The notes: generated by a model not told the origin, from the sequence alone. DNA of 64,000 nt from Planctomycetota bacterium (GCA_023954375.1 JAMLIC010000012.1:62001-126000); one strand, 5' to 3'. Counted from the first letter of the stretch, positions 41,801-49,928 are shown. Numbers and translations are program-made.

Positions 41801-44406
41801 GGTCCCAGCCAGGCGAGGCGACCATACGTGAGGACGATCTTCACGTGAAGCACCATGGTGCTGATGACGATCAGCGCCACGATGAAGTGCACCCCGCGCC
41901 AGGTGTCCATGAGGTCCTGCACCGCCTCGACCTGCGCCATGCGCTGCTCGAGGCGCTGGACCTTCGCCAGGGCCAGCGTCTCGTTGAGGACCTTGCGCAG
42001 CTGGGGGTCGTCGCTCCGGCGCAGGAGCCCCCGGACCTTCATGGAGAGCGCCACCCACCGCGCGGCGGCGACCAGGTCGCCGAGGATCAGGGGGCCTATG
42101 TAGAGGATCCCGCGCGGCCGGGCGCGGACCGGGCCGCCGTCGTCGTCGTCGCCGACGCCGCTCACCTGGCTCACGGCGTCGGTCGTGAGCGCCGCGAGCG
42201 CCGCGTCGCGCAGGTCGGGCTGGTTCGAGAGGCGCGTGCGCAGCTGCCGGCGCAGCTCCACCAGGCGCGCGGCCACGTGCTCGCGCTCGGCCAGCTCGGG
42301 GCCCTCGCCGTCCCTGCGCCGCGGCAGGTGCGAGAGCACGTAGCGGCCGAAGATCCCCGAGGCGATCGCCACGCCGATCGCCAGCGAGCTGATGCGCGCC
42401 ACGTCGTTGTTCGCCAGGAGCGCGCTGTGCGCGAAGATGAAGCTGCCGCCCGTGAGCCCGCAGATGAAGTGGGCGTTGAGCCACACGCGCAGGCTGATCC
42501 AGCGCTTGAGGAGCCCGAGGCGGCGGCGCAGCACGTAGGTCAGGTTGAGCAGGAAGAGGCCCGCGCCGAGCAGGCCGAAGACGACGCCCACCGACCCGCC
42601 CGGGCGCAGCACGTGGTCGAGCGGGTGGCCCTTGCGCAGCTCGAGCGGCAGCCCGTAGTACTCCCAGCCGAAGTAGAGGAAGATCGGCCCGAGCAGGGCG
42701 CCGCCGAGGCTGGCGAGCACCCAGGCGGCGTCGCCCTCCCACAGGCCGACGACGCGCTCGACCGACACCTGCACGAGCCGCAGCGACGGGCTCGTCGCGC
42801 CGTCGGGGGGCGCCGGCCCGGCCTCGAGGGGCTCGCGCTCCTGGCTGTCGAGGAGGCCCGTGACCGGCCCCTCGGTCGAGCCGACGAGGTCGGCGAAGTC
42901 GGGGATCGGTGTGATGTCGCTGTCCTCGAACAGCCGCCGCTTCCCTGAGCCGACGACCAGGTCGGAGATGTCGAGCTCGGCCGTGCGGCGGCCGAGGGCC
43001 TCCATGCTCGAGTCCTCGCCCGCGTCGAGCCCGCGCGGGTAAGCGAGGGCGCGCGACGGCTCCTCGGAGGCCTCGTCGCCCAGCCCCGGGCCCTCGTCCG
43101 AGACCACGCCGCGGAGCAGGGGGCTCGCGACCGACGAGCCCTGGCCGGCGCCGGACTCGAGCGTCTCGAGCGTCGGCGACGACCCCGACGGCCAGCCGAG
43201 GGCGTCGTCGCTCGCCTCCAGGCTGACGGAGGCGGTCAGGTCGCCCGACCCGGGCAGGTCCGGCGCGCTGTGCGGGTGCGTGCGCTCGAGGTCGGAGGGG
43301 CCGGCGGGCCTGTGCGGCAGGACGATCGGGGGCGCGCCGTCGAGGGACATGTCCTCGCTGTCGAACGGGTTGCGCGCGGCGTAGGCCGGGGCCTGCGTCG
43401 GGACCTCACCGTCGCCGGGTCCCGGCGGCGGCGGCGGGGCCGGGCGGGTCGGGACGAGCGTGTGGAGCGTCGCGGGGTCGGCGGGAGCCAGCGGCGCGGC
43501 GGCCGGCTGCCACCCGGAGGGGGTCGCCGGCGGCGGCGGGCCGAGCGACCTCGGCGGCGGCGGGGCCGGGCCGGCCGGGACGAGGGTGTGGAGGGTCGCC
43601 GGGTCGTCGGCGGCGATCGGCCTCGCGGCCGGCTGTCGGCCGGACGGTGTGGCCGGCGGCCGGGGCCCCAGCGGCGTCACGTGCCGGCCCGACGGCGTCC
43701 CGGGCACGCGCGGGCCGGGGCCGCCGCCGGTGACGAACGTCGGCGGGCCGGCGGCCGCGTCGACCTCGCGCGGGTCGACGCGCTGCGTGGGCACCTCCGA
43801 GCGGACCCTGGCCTCGGGCGTCGGCGCCGGCGGGGCGAACGGGTCGGCCGGGGGACCGGCGGCCGGGCTCCGGCCGGAGGGGGCCGGCGCCCGCGGCGGC
43901 CCGGCGATCGGGTCGAACAGCCGCCTCGACGGCCGCTGGTCGGCCTCGAGGTCGATCAGGCGCCCCACCTCGCTCGGCGAGAGCGCCTCGGGCTCGTCGT
44001 CGTCTTCCTCCACCTCGTCGCCGGAGTCCGGGTCGCCGATCACCGTGGGGAAGTCGGGCGCCCACGGGACGGGCCCCTCGGCCGACTCGTAGACCACCTC
44101 GTTCGTGCGCCGCCGCGGCAGCGGCCCCGCGCCCGACGTCGGCGGGAGCGCGCCCTCGTCCGAGTCGAGCGGGAGCGAGCCCTCGTCCGTGTCGAGCGGG
44201 AGCGGCCGCTCGTCCGAGTCGAGCGGGAGCAGCCGCTCGTCCGAGTCGAGCCGGAGCGGCCCCTCCCCCGAGTCGAGCGGCAGCGGCCCGGCGCCGCTGT
44301 CGAGGAGCTCGTCGAGCGGCCCCTCGACCGAGTGCCCGAAGGGGAACTTGATCCGGTCGTCGTCCGGGTCGCGGTCGCGGCGGCCGCCCACGTGCGCCTC
44401 AACCAC
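41797..44406 (-). CDS. b-type cytochrome-like membrane subunit with long disordered N-terminus
   Basis: 869 aa from GTG 44406. Residues 1-550 are low complexity: six 9-residue LPLDSDERP-type repeats (residues about 31-85), then Pro/Ala/Ser stretches with TPSGR and DPATLHTLVP repeats. From about 555 there are five or so membrane helices with histidines suited to heme b: NAHFICGLTGGSFIFAHS and RGVHFIVALIVISTMVLHVK. It overlaps both neighbours. It would link the Fe-S/FAD oxidoreductase to the periplasmic cytochromes, presumably through quinone. The disordered tail is unusual for such subunits. Confidence 0.75.
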   Translation of the reverse strand: MVEAHVGGRRDRDPDDDRIKFPFGHSVEGPLDELLDSGAGPLPLDSGEGPLRLDSDERLLPLDSDERPLPLDTDEGSLPLDSDEGALPPTSGAGPLPRRRTNEVVYESAEGPVPWAPDFPTVIGDPDSGDEVEEDDDEPEALSPSEVGRLIDLEADQRPSRRLFDPIAGPPRAPAPSGRSPAAGPPADPFAPPAPTPEARVRSEVPTQRVDPREVDAAAGPPTFVTGGGPGPRVPGTPSGRHVTPLGPRPPATPSGRQPAARPIAADDPATLHTLVPAGPAPPPPRSLGPPPPATPSGWQPAAAPLAPADPATLHTLVPTRPAPPPPPGPGDGEVPTQAPAYAARNPFDSEDMSLDGAPPIVLPHRPAGPSDLERTHPHSAPDLPGSGDLTASVSLEASDDALGWPSGSSPTLETLESGAGQGSSVASPLLRGVVSDEGPGLGDEASEEPSRALAYPRGLDAGEDSSMEALGRRTAELDISDLVVGSGKRRLFEDSDITPIPDFADLVGSTEGPVTGLLDSQEREPLEAGPAPPDGATSPSLRLVQVSVERVVGLWEGDAAWVLASLGGALLGPIFLYFGWEYYGLPLELRKGHPLDHVLRPGGSVGVVFGLLGAGLFLLNLTYVLRRRLGLLKRWISLRVWLNAHFICGLTGGSFIFAHSALLANNDVARISSLAIGVAIASGIFGRYVLSHLPRRRDGEGPELAEREHVAARLVELRRQLRTRLSNQPDLRDAALAALTTDAVSQVSGVGDDDDGGPVRARPRGILYIGPLILGDLVAAARWVALSMKVRGLLRRSDDPQLRKVLNETLALAKVQRLEQRMAQVEAVQDLMDTWRGVHFIVALIVISTMVLHVKIVLTYGRLAWLGP

Positions 44407-46057
44407 CCGTCGACGAGCCGGGCTCCGTCCGGTCGTCGGTCTCGAGCAGCGGGCGCAGCTCGTCGTTGGTGGTCTCGGCCGGCGGCAGGGGCGAGCGCCG
44501 CGCCGCCGGCAGCGCCTTGTCGTCCGAGTCCTCGAACGGGGTCAGGTCCTCGGTCGTCGTCAGCGGGTCGGGGCGCCGGGTCTTCGCCGTGGGGCGCCGC
44601 CGCGCGCCCGACGCGCGGCCGGTCGTTCGCCGCGACGCGCCGCCCGAGAGGCGCGCCGAGGCGTTCGAGAGCCGCGCCGTGATCCGCTCCGCGATCCGCT
44701 TGGCGTTCGACTCGCCGAGGTCGACCTTCTCGCCCCGCTTCGTCTCCACCCTCACGCCCATGGCCTCGAGGAAGGCCGTCGGCAGCACGCCGCCGATGTT
44801 CACGATCACGTCGTCGATCGCCAGGCGCTCGGGCCGGCCGCCCTTGGCGCGCAGGACGACGAAGTCCTTGCCCACCTCCGTCACCGTGGTCTCGAGGTGC
44901 AGCCTCACGCGCCCGCGCTCGACCGCCGCGTCGAGGTCGGCGCGGTTGCGCTTCTTCACCCGGTAGAAGGCGTCGCCGCGGTAGGAGAGGTGCACCTCGG
45001 TCCCCGCGACCTGCGCGAGCGAGACCGCCGCCTCGACGGCCGAGTCGCCGCCGCCCACGACGAGGACCTTGCGGTGGCGGTACTGCTCCGCGTCCTGCAG
45101 GCGGTAGACGACGTGCGGCAGGTCCTCGCCCTTGCACTCGAGCTTGCGCGGCGTGCCGCGCCGGCCAACGGCCAGCACGACGGCGCGGCTCCGGTAGCTC
45201 CGCGCCTCGCCGCCCACGTCGCACTCGACCGTGAAGCGTCCGGCCGCGCCGCGCACGGCGGTGACCCGGTGCCCCTCGCGCAGGTCGATCTTCGCCGCCA
45301 GGACGACGCGCTCGAACTCCGCGACCAGCTCCTCCTTGAGCATCTCGGTCTTGCCGAAGCGGCCGACGACCGGCAGCTTGATCGCCTCGGTGAAGACGAG
45401 CTTGCGCCGCGGGTAGTGCATGACGCTGCCGCCGAGCGCGTACTGCTCGAGGAGCTCGAACGAGAGGCCCGCCTCGACGCACTTGATCGCGCAGGCGATC
45501 CCGGCCGGGCCGCCGCCGACGATCACCACGTCGACCGCGTCCTCGGCGTCGTCGAGGTCGACGTCGGGCCGCTCGAGGAGGGCCTGGATCGACGAGACCA
45601 CCTGCATGCCCTGGCGCATGGCGTTGCGGATGAGGCCCATGCCGCCCAGCTCGCCGATGATGTAGATCCCGTCGACGTTCGTCTCGTAGCCGGCGCGGAG
45701 CAGCGGGATGTCCACGCCGCGCTCCGCCGTGCCGAACACGAGCGAGATCGCGCGCGTGGGGCAGGCGTCGTGGCAGCGGCCGTGCCCGATGCACTCGCCG
45801 GCCTTCACCATGCGCGTGATCCCGTCGATGATCCCGAGCACGCGCTCGGGGCAGGCGTCGACGCAGGCGCCGGAGCTCATGCAGACGTCGTGGTTCACGA
45901 CCGGGTGCAGGCTCGCCGGCTGGTTCAGGCCGGTCTGGATCGACTCCTCCAGCGCCTCGCGGTGCTGGTCCTCGCGGGCGAAGAAGAGGAGCGCCCCACA
46001 CGCGGACACGGCGAGCACGAGGAGGCCCGTGAGGACGACCAGCAAGGTGAGCGACAC
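44399..46057 (-). CDS. Membrane-anchored FAD/NAD(P) oxidoreductase with a ferredoxin-like domain
   Basis: 552 aa. One N-terminal helix (LLVVLTGLLVLAVSACGALLF); residues 59-100 hold two ferredoxin-like motifs CMSSGACVDACP and CIGHGRCHDACP, each with Ser or His where the second Cys normally stands. FAD region: GIYIIGELGGMGLIRNAM and VVIVGGGPAGIACAIK; NAD(P) loop: VLVVGGGDSAVEAAVSLAQ. This is the thioredoxin-reductase-like/YpdA-type fold. A disordered 95-residue tail follows. It likely passes electrons from NAD(P)H or ferredoxin to the b-type subunit. Confidence 0.83.
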   Translation of the reverse strand: MSLTLLVVLTGLLVLAVSACGALLFFAREDQHREALEESIQTGLNQPASLHPVVNHDVCMSSGACVDACPERVLGIIDGITRMVKAGECIGHGRCHDACPTRAISLVFGTAERGVDIPLLRAGYETNVDGIYIIGELGGMGLIRNAMRQGMQVVSSIQALLERPDVDLDDAEDAVDVVIVGGGPAGIACAIKCVEAGLSFELLEQYALGGSVMHYPRRKLVFTEAIKLPVVGRFGKTEMLKEELVAEFERVVLAAKIDLREGHRVTAVRGAAGRFTVECDVGGEARSYRSRAVVLAVGRRGTPRKLECKGEDLPHVVYRLQDAEQYRHRKVLVVGGGDSAVEAAVSLAQVAGTEVHLSYRGDAFYRVKKRNRADLDAAVERGRVRLHLETTVTEVGKDFVVLRAKGGRPERLAIDDVIVNIGGVLPTAFLEAMGVRVETKRGEKVDLGESNAKRIAERITARLSNASARLSGGASRRTTGRASGARRRPTAKTRRPDPLTTTEDLTPFEDSDDKALPAARRSPLPPAETTNDELRPLLETDDRTEPGSSTGG

Positions 46058-46109
46058 GTAGCCGAACCTACCCCACCGCCCTGGCTTGCGCCAACGGCGG
46101 CGGCGGGCG

Positions 46110-46718
46110 TCACCACCCGGCGCGGCGGCGGCTGCGCCGGGCCTCCTGCAGGAGGAGCAGCACGCTCTGCGGGAGGAGGAAGCGGGCGCGGATGTCGCGG
46201 CCGAAGCGCACCTCCGCCCCGTCGTCGACGGCCCGCTTCTCGCCCGGCGGGAGGCGCAGGCCGTCGAGGAACGTGCCGTTGCTCGAGCGGGAGTCGCTGA
46301 GCACCCAGCCGTCCTGGCCGTGCGTGAAGATCGCGTGGACCTTGGAGACGGTCGCCTGCGGGAGCACGATGTCGTTGTTCGGCGTGCGCCCCACCGTGAT
46401 CAGCGCCCCGAAGGGGTTGCGGGCCGACTTCACCAGCCACTCGACCTGGGTGTCGGGTCGCAGGGCCGCGCTGGCGAGGCCCGTCGCCGCGGGCGCGTGG
46501 ACCGCCGTGAGGACGTCGGTCGACGACCCCACCTCGTCGAGGTCGGGCAGGAGGGTGGCCGCGCCGTCGCGCGTGAAGAACGGCTGGTCGGGCGTGTCGA
46601 TCCGCATCCCGTCGGCGGCCAGGCCAGGCGGGTCGATCACGAGGGCCGGGTGCACGTGCCTGCGCAGGAAGAGGTCGTCGATCAGGTCGTCCTGCAGTAA
46701 CTCACGCGCGCTCGGCAT
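46110..46718 (-). CDS. FHA-domain protein, first gene of the cytochrome operon
   Basis: 202 aa from ATG 46718 with GAGGGGG upstream; a TTG at 46742 is in frame but inside the hairpin. Residues 95-165 form an FHA domain: ITVGRTPNNDIVLPQATVSKVHAIF and DSRSSNGTFLDG, with the phosphothreonine-binding Arg and Ser. The N-terminal 90 residues are unclassified. Phosphothreonine recognition fits regulation by the several Ser/Thr kinases encoded here. Codons 5-9 pair with the leader to make an 11-bp hairpin, and they include the rare TTA. Confidence 0.85.
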   Translation of the reverse strand: MPSARELLQDDLIDDLFLRRHVHPALVIDPPGLAADGMRIDTPDQPFFTRDGAATLLPDLDEVGSSTDVLTAVHAPAATGLASAALRPDTQVEWLVKSARNPFGALITVGRTPNNDIVLPQATVSKVHAIFTHGQDGWVLSDSRSSNGTFLDGLRLPPGEKRAVDDGAEVRFGRDIRARFLLPQSVLLLLQEARRSRRRAGW

Positions 46719-46753
46719 GGTCCCCCTCTTTTCGAGACCCAAGAGTTACTGCA
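46693..46753 (-). promoter_or_regulatory. Perfect 11-bp inverted repeat with the FHA ribosome-binding site and start in its loop
   Basis: TGCAGTAACTC (46693-46703) and GAGTTACTGCA (46743-46753) are exact reverse complements, 39 bp apart. In the mRNA the leader arm would pair with codons 5-9, placing GAGGGGG and the ATG in the loop. TTA within the stem is striking in such GC-rich DNA and suggests selection for pairing or for protein binding. Confidence 0.7.
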
Positions 46754-46768
46754 CGGCGCCCGAGTTTC

Positions 46769-46774
46769 CTAGTA
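46769..46774 (-). promoter_or_regulatory. Candidate -10 box of the FHA-cytochrome operon
   Basis: TACTAG on the minus strand would start transcripts near 46762, just before the leader arm of the hairpin at 46753. This placement makes the whole hairpin part of the mRNA. No clear -35. Confidence 0.45.
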
Positions 46775-46823
46775 GGGGCCCCCCTGATCCGGACCTCGGG
46801 GTGCCGGGAGGCTGACGCGATGT

Positions 46824-47426
46824 CTACCTGGCGAGCGCGGCCAGGGTGTCGCGCAGCGCCTGCCCCGCGCCGCCGAGGAGCGGCGCGCCGTCGCCGACGA
46901 GGATCGCGTCGACCTCGAGGTCCGCGAGGCGCTGGAGCCCGCGGCGCGCGGCGGCCGGGTCGGCGTACTTCGCGTCGGGGAGCATGGTGAGCCGGCCCGC
47001 CGGCTTGCCCCACAGGGCGTCGCCGAGGAGGAGGAGGCGCCGCGCCGGCCAGTGGAGCGCGACCTCGCCCGGCGACTTCTGTCCGGGCAGGTGCACGACG
47101 CGCAGGGCGCCGGCGAGGAGGTCGCCGTCCTCGAAGGTCCGGTCGGGGTCGAGGTCGAGCAGCGGCCGGTCGAGCGCGTGGACGAGGACCGCCGCGCCGA
47201 ACCGTTCGCGGGCGCGGGCGGCGGCGCGGCGGTGGTCCTTGTTCGTGAGGATCACCTCGGTCGGCGGGCCGAGCCGCTCGAGCGCGGCCTCGTCCTCGGG
47301 CGTCCATGGCACCGGGTCGACGAGCGCCCGCCCGGCGCCCGTGTCCACGAGGTGGCCGTTGAAGTCGACCTGGCGCGCCTCGTCGAACACCGACCAGGTC
47401 CAGACGCCGTCGAGCAGCTCCTTCAC
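46824..47426 (-). CDS. MBL-fold protein with a degenerate metal motif
   Basis: 200 aa from GTG 47426. The fold is metallo-beta-lactamase-like (DFNGHLVDTGAGRALVDPV, LRVVHLPGQKSPGEVALHWP, LLLGDALWGKPAGRL), but the THxHxDH motif is replaced by TNKDHRR, leaving at most one of the usual ligands plus Asp in GDALW. Related small proteins of this type are often annotated MBL-fold without activity data. It is divergent from tyrS. Confidence 0.72.
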   Translation of the reverse strand: MKELLDGVWTWSVFDEARQVDFNGHLVDTGAGRALVDPVPWTPEDEAALERLGPPTEVILTNKDHRRAAARARERFGAAVLVHALDRPLLDLDPDRTFEDGDLLAGALRVVHLPGQKSPGEVALHWPARRLLLLGDALWGKPAGRLTMLPDAKYADPAAARRGLQRLADLEVDAILVGDGAPLLGGAGQALRDTLAALAR

Positions 47427-47490
47427 GCGCGCCTCCGGGGGGGCAGGATCCTAGCAGCGACGGTGAGGCGCCGCTCCGGCGTCCCGGCGG

Positions 47491-47496
47491 TAGGAT
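47491..47496 (+). promoter_or_regulatory. Candidate -10 box of tyrS
   Basis: TAGGAT at 47491-47496, 24 nt before the tyrS GTG, with GGAGGAGG between them. Confidence 0.4.
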
Positions 47497-47520
47497 CCCG
47501 GCCCGGAGGAGGCGGCGACG

Positions 47521-48816
47521 GTGAACCTGTTCCAGGAGCTCGAGGCCCGCGGGTTGGTCCATCAGGTGTCGGCCCACGAGGTGCCGCTGACGAAGGCCCT
47601 CGAGCAGCCGCAGGTCGTCTACTGCGGGTTCGACCCATCGGCGCCGAGCCTCCACGTGGGCAACCTCGTCCCGCTCCTGGGGCTGCGCCGCTTCCAGCAG
47701 GCGGGCCACGCGGTGATCGCCCTCGCCGGCGGCGCGACCGGGCTGATCGGCGACCCGAGCGGCAAGAACGAGGAGCGCAACCTCCTCGGCCGCGACGCGC
47801 TGGCCCACAACCTCGGGGCGATCAAGCGGCAGCTCGAGCGCTTCCTCGTCCTCGACGGGCAGCGCGGCGTCATGGTCGACAACCTCGACTGGACGGGCGA
47901 GCTCCGGCTGCTCGACTTCCTGCGCGACGTCGGCAAGCACTTCGCCGTGAACGTCATGGTGAAGAAGGACTCGGTCAAGAACCGGATCGAGCGCGAGGGC
48001 GAGGGGATCAGCTTCACCGAGTTCAGCTACTCGCTCCTCCAGGCCAACGACTTCCTCGTGCTCGCCCGCGAGCGCGGCTGCACGGTGCAGGTGGGCGGCA
48101 GCGACCAGTGGGGGAACATCACGGCCGGGATCGAGCTCGTCCGGCGCGTCCTCGGGCGCCACGTCTACGGCCTGACCTTCCCGCTGCTCATGAACTCGGA
48201 CGGCTCGAAGTTCGGCAAGACGGCGCGGGGCGCCGTCTACCTCGACCCGGCCATGACCAGCCCGTTCGCGTTCCGGCAGTTCTGGTTCAACACGCCCGAC
48301 GCCGACGTGGTCACGCGCCTGCGCCTGTTCTCCTTCCTGCCGCTCGAGGAGATCGCCGCCCTCGAGCGCAAGGTGCAGGACAAGAGCGCCCCCAACGAGG
48401 CGCAGCGCGTCCTCGCCCGCCACATGACGGAGATGGTCCACGGCGCCGACGAGGCCGAGCGCGTCGAGCGAGCGGTCGAGGTCCTCTTCTCGCACGGCTC
48501 GCGCGACGACCTGCTGAAGGTCCCGGCGGAGTACCTGGAGCAGGCGTTCGACGGCGCGCCGGTGGTCGAGCTCGAGCGCGCGCGCCTCGAGGGCGAGGGG
48601 CTCTCGCTCCTCGACCTCGTCGTGCACGCCGTCTACGGGGGCGGCGAGAAGCGCGGGCAGGCCAAGCGCGACATCGCGCAGGACAGGTCGATCGCGCTCA
48701 ACGGCGAGAAGGTCGTCGAGCCGGAGCGCCGGGTGACCCGCGCCGACCTGCTGCACGACCGGACGCTCGTCGTGCGGAAGGGGAAGAAGGGATACGTCCT
48801 CGTGCGGGCCGTGTGA
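47521..48816 (+). CDS. tyrS: Tyrosyl-tRNA synthetase
   Basis: 431 aa, normal for bacterial TyrRS of the E. coli type. Class I signatures: YCGFDPSAPSLHVGN (HIGH-like), the tyrosine pocket ALAGGATGLIGDPSG, VQVGGSDQWGNITAG and KFGKT in place of KMSKS. A C-terminal S4 RNA-binding domain (GQAKRDIAQDRSIALNGEKV) follows. GTG start with GGAGGAGG upstream. It charges tRNA-Tyr. Confidence 0.95.
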   Translation: MNLFQELEARGLVHQVSAHEVPLTKALEQPQVVYCGFDPSAPSLHVGNLVPLLGLRRFQQAGHAVIALAGGATGLIGDPSGKNEERNLLGRDALAHNLGAIKRQLERFLVLDGQRGVMVDNLDWTGELRLLDFLRDVGKHFAVNVMVKKDSVKNRIEREGEGISFTEFSYSLLQANDFLVLARERGCTVQVGGSDQWGNITAGIELVRRVLGRHVYGLTFPLLMNSDGSKFGKTARGAVYLDPAMTSPFAFRQFWFNTPDADVVTRLRLFSFLPLEEIAALERKVQDKSAPNEAQRVLARHMTEMVHGADEAERVERAVEVLFSHGSRDDLLKVPAEYLEQAFDGAPVVELERARLEGEGLSLLDLVVHAVYGGGEKRGQAKRDIAQDRSIALNGEKVVEPERRVTRADLLHDRTLVVRKGKKGYVLVRAV

Positions 48817-48993
48817 GGGCGGGTGTGTCACGGCCCGATCTTCGCCGGCGCGAAGTGCCTTGCGTGGCAACGACTAAGGTCGCCAGGTGAGTGACGGGGA
48901 TTTCATGGCGTCGTGACGGGAGGGTGACCTGGGCCGGCCAGACTGTGTCCCGTGAGCCGAGGGGGCCGCGAGGTCGTCCGAGGCTCGTGAGAA

Positions 48994-49090
48994 CCGGGAG
49001 GAGCAGTCCGGCAGGAAACCATCGCGCGCGGCCGTGAAAGTCACTGGAGTCGCGGCGGCTCCAGCACGGCGCCCGGACTGCTCCCCCTGG
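48994..49090 (+). ncRNA. Candidate structured RNA between tyrS and the RING gene
   Basis: An 18-bp closing stem pairs CCGGGAGGAGCAGTCCGG (48994-49011) with CCGGACTGCTCCCCCTGG (49073-49090), with only one mismatch and one G-U. Inside, GCCGTG/CACGGC (49031-49036 and 49065-49070) encloses CTGGAG/CTCCAG (49044-49049 and 49059-49064). A terminator-like hairpin follows 10 bp later. I could not match it to tmRNA, RNase P, SRP or common riboswitch cores. The 387-bp gap 48817-49203 has no supported gene besides this. Confidence 0.5.
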
Positions 49091-49100
49091 CCCTACAGTA

Positions 49101-49145
49101 GACGTCGCCCGTGGCGCCCGCAAGGCGCCGCGGGCGTCGTCGTTT
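49101..49145 (+). terminator. Strong intrinsic-terminator-like hairpin
   Basis: GACGTCGCCCGTGGCGCC (49101-49118), loop CGCAA, and the complementary arm 49124-49141 form a 17-bp stem with one G-U and one mismatch, then GTTT. It ends the tyrS/structured-RNA transcript. Confidence 0.7.
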
Positions 49146-49203
49146 ACAGCGGCCTTGCGCGTGATCGAGCCCGGCGCGCGCGTCCGGGCGGCTCCGGGCT
49201 GCC

Positions 49204-49833
49204 ATGGCGTCCGCGCGAGCGAAGGGCCATGCTCGACGCGTGCAGGTCGCGGCGAGAGGGGAGCGTCGGAACGCGCAGCGATGCCCGCTGTGCCGTGCGG
49301 CGCTCGTGACGGACGCGGCGGTCACGACCTGCGAGGCGTGCGGGACCGCGGCGCACGCCGGGTGCATTCGCGACCTTTCGGCGGGTCGGTGCCCCACCCA
49401 GGGCTGCGTGCGGGCGCAGGTGCTCGAGGCCGTCGGCGCCGACAAGGCGGGCTCGACCGTGCGGCGCTCCCGGACGACGTGGAGGCACGCCGCGGTGGCC
49501 GCCGCCCTCGCGTTGCCGGTCGTCGGGGTCGCGGTCCACGAGTGGAGGGCGCACGCCGCCCTCGAAGACCTCTCGTTCCGGTACGGGTGGGGTGGCCTGG
49601 GCCGCGAGAAGGACCCGGCGGAGCTGCGCGCCCTCGCCGGCGAGCTCCGGGCGCTCCCGCGCGGGTTGGTCGTCGACCGAGCGCGCGCGTTGAAGATGGC
49701 GGACAACCTGGAGACGATGGCGAAGCTGATGGAGGAGAGCCGCTCGGAGGGGGCGCTGCGGGACCTGCGCGACCGGCTGGCGAAGGACCTCGAGCGCTCG
49801 ACGCCGCAGCCGCTCGAACCGGCCCGGGACTAG
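49204..49833 (+). CDS. RING-like zinc protein with one membrane helix
   Basis: 209 aa. Residues 27-68 hold CPLC ... CEACGTAAHAGC ... RCPTQGC, the same cross-brace layout as the genes at 18.6 and 27.5 kb. One membrane helix follows (AAVAAALALPVVGVAVHEW), then a helical extracytoplasmic domain (DLSFRYGWGGLGREKDPAEL). A later start is possible because the first 25 residues are Arg-rich. It precedes the kinase-FGE gene by 95 bp in the same direction. Confidence 0.7.
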   Translation: MASARAKGHARRVQVAARGERRNAQRCPLCRAALVTDAAVTTCEACGTAAHAGCIRDLSAGRCPTQGCVRAQVLEAVGADKAGSTVRRSRTTWRHAAVAAALALPVVGVAVHEWRAHAALEDLSFRYGWGGLGREKDPAELRALAGELRALPRGLVVDRARALKMADNLETMAKLMEESRSEGALRDLRDRLAKDLERSTPQPLEPARD

Positions 49834-49916
49834 CGCGTCGCCTTGCACGATTTCCTCTCGAGCTCGGCGTCCTCGAGCTCTCTGCTCGCGCGGCGGCGCT
49901 CCCCGGCCGGAGCCGC

Positions 49917-49922
49917 TACATT
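49917..49922 (+). promoter_or_regulatory. Candidate -10 box, leaderless start of the kinase-FGE gene
   Basis: TACATT at 49917-49922 lies 6 nt before GTG 49929, and no Shine-Dalgarno is near the start. Confidence 0.4.
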
Positions 49923-49928
49923 CCCGAC

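Noticed and set aside
43270..44682. Plus-strand Arg-rich open frame over the cytochrome operon
   Set aside because: Antisense shadow of the repeat-rich disordered region of the b-type subunit gene.
48994..49090. SRP RNA, RNase P RNA, tmRNA or cobalamin riboswitch
   Set aside because: None of their conserved core motifs is present; left as an unassigned structured RNA.
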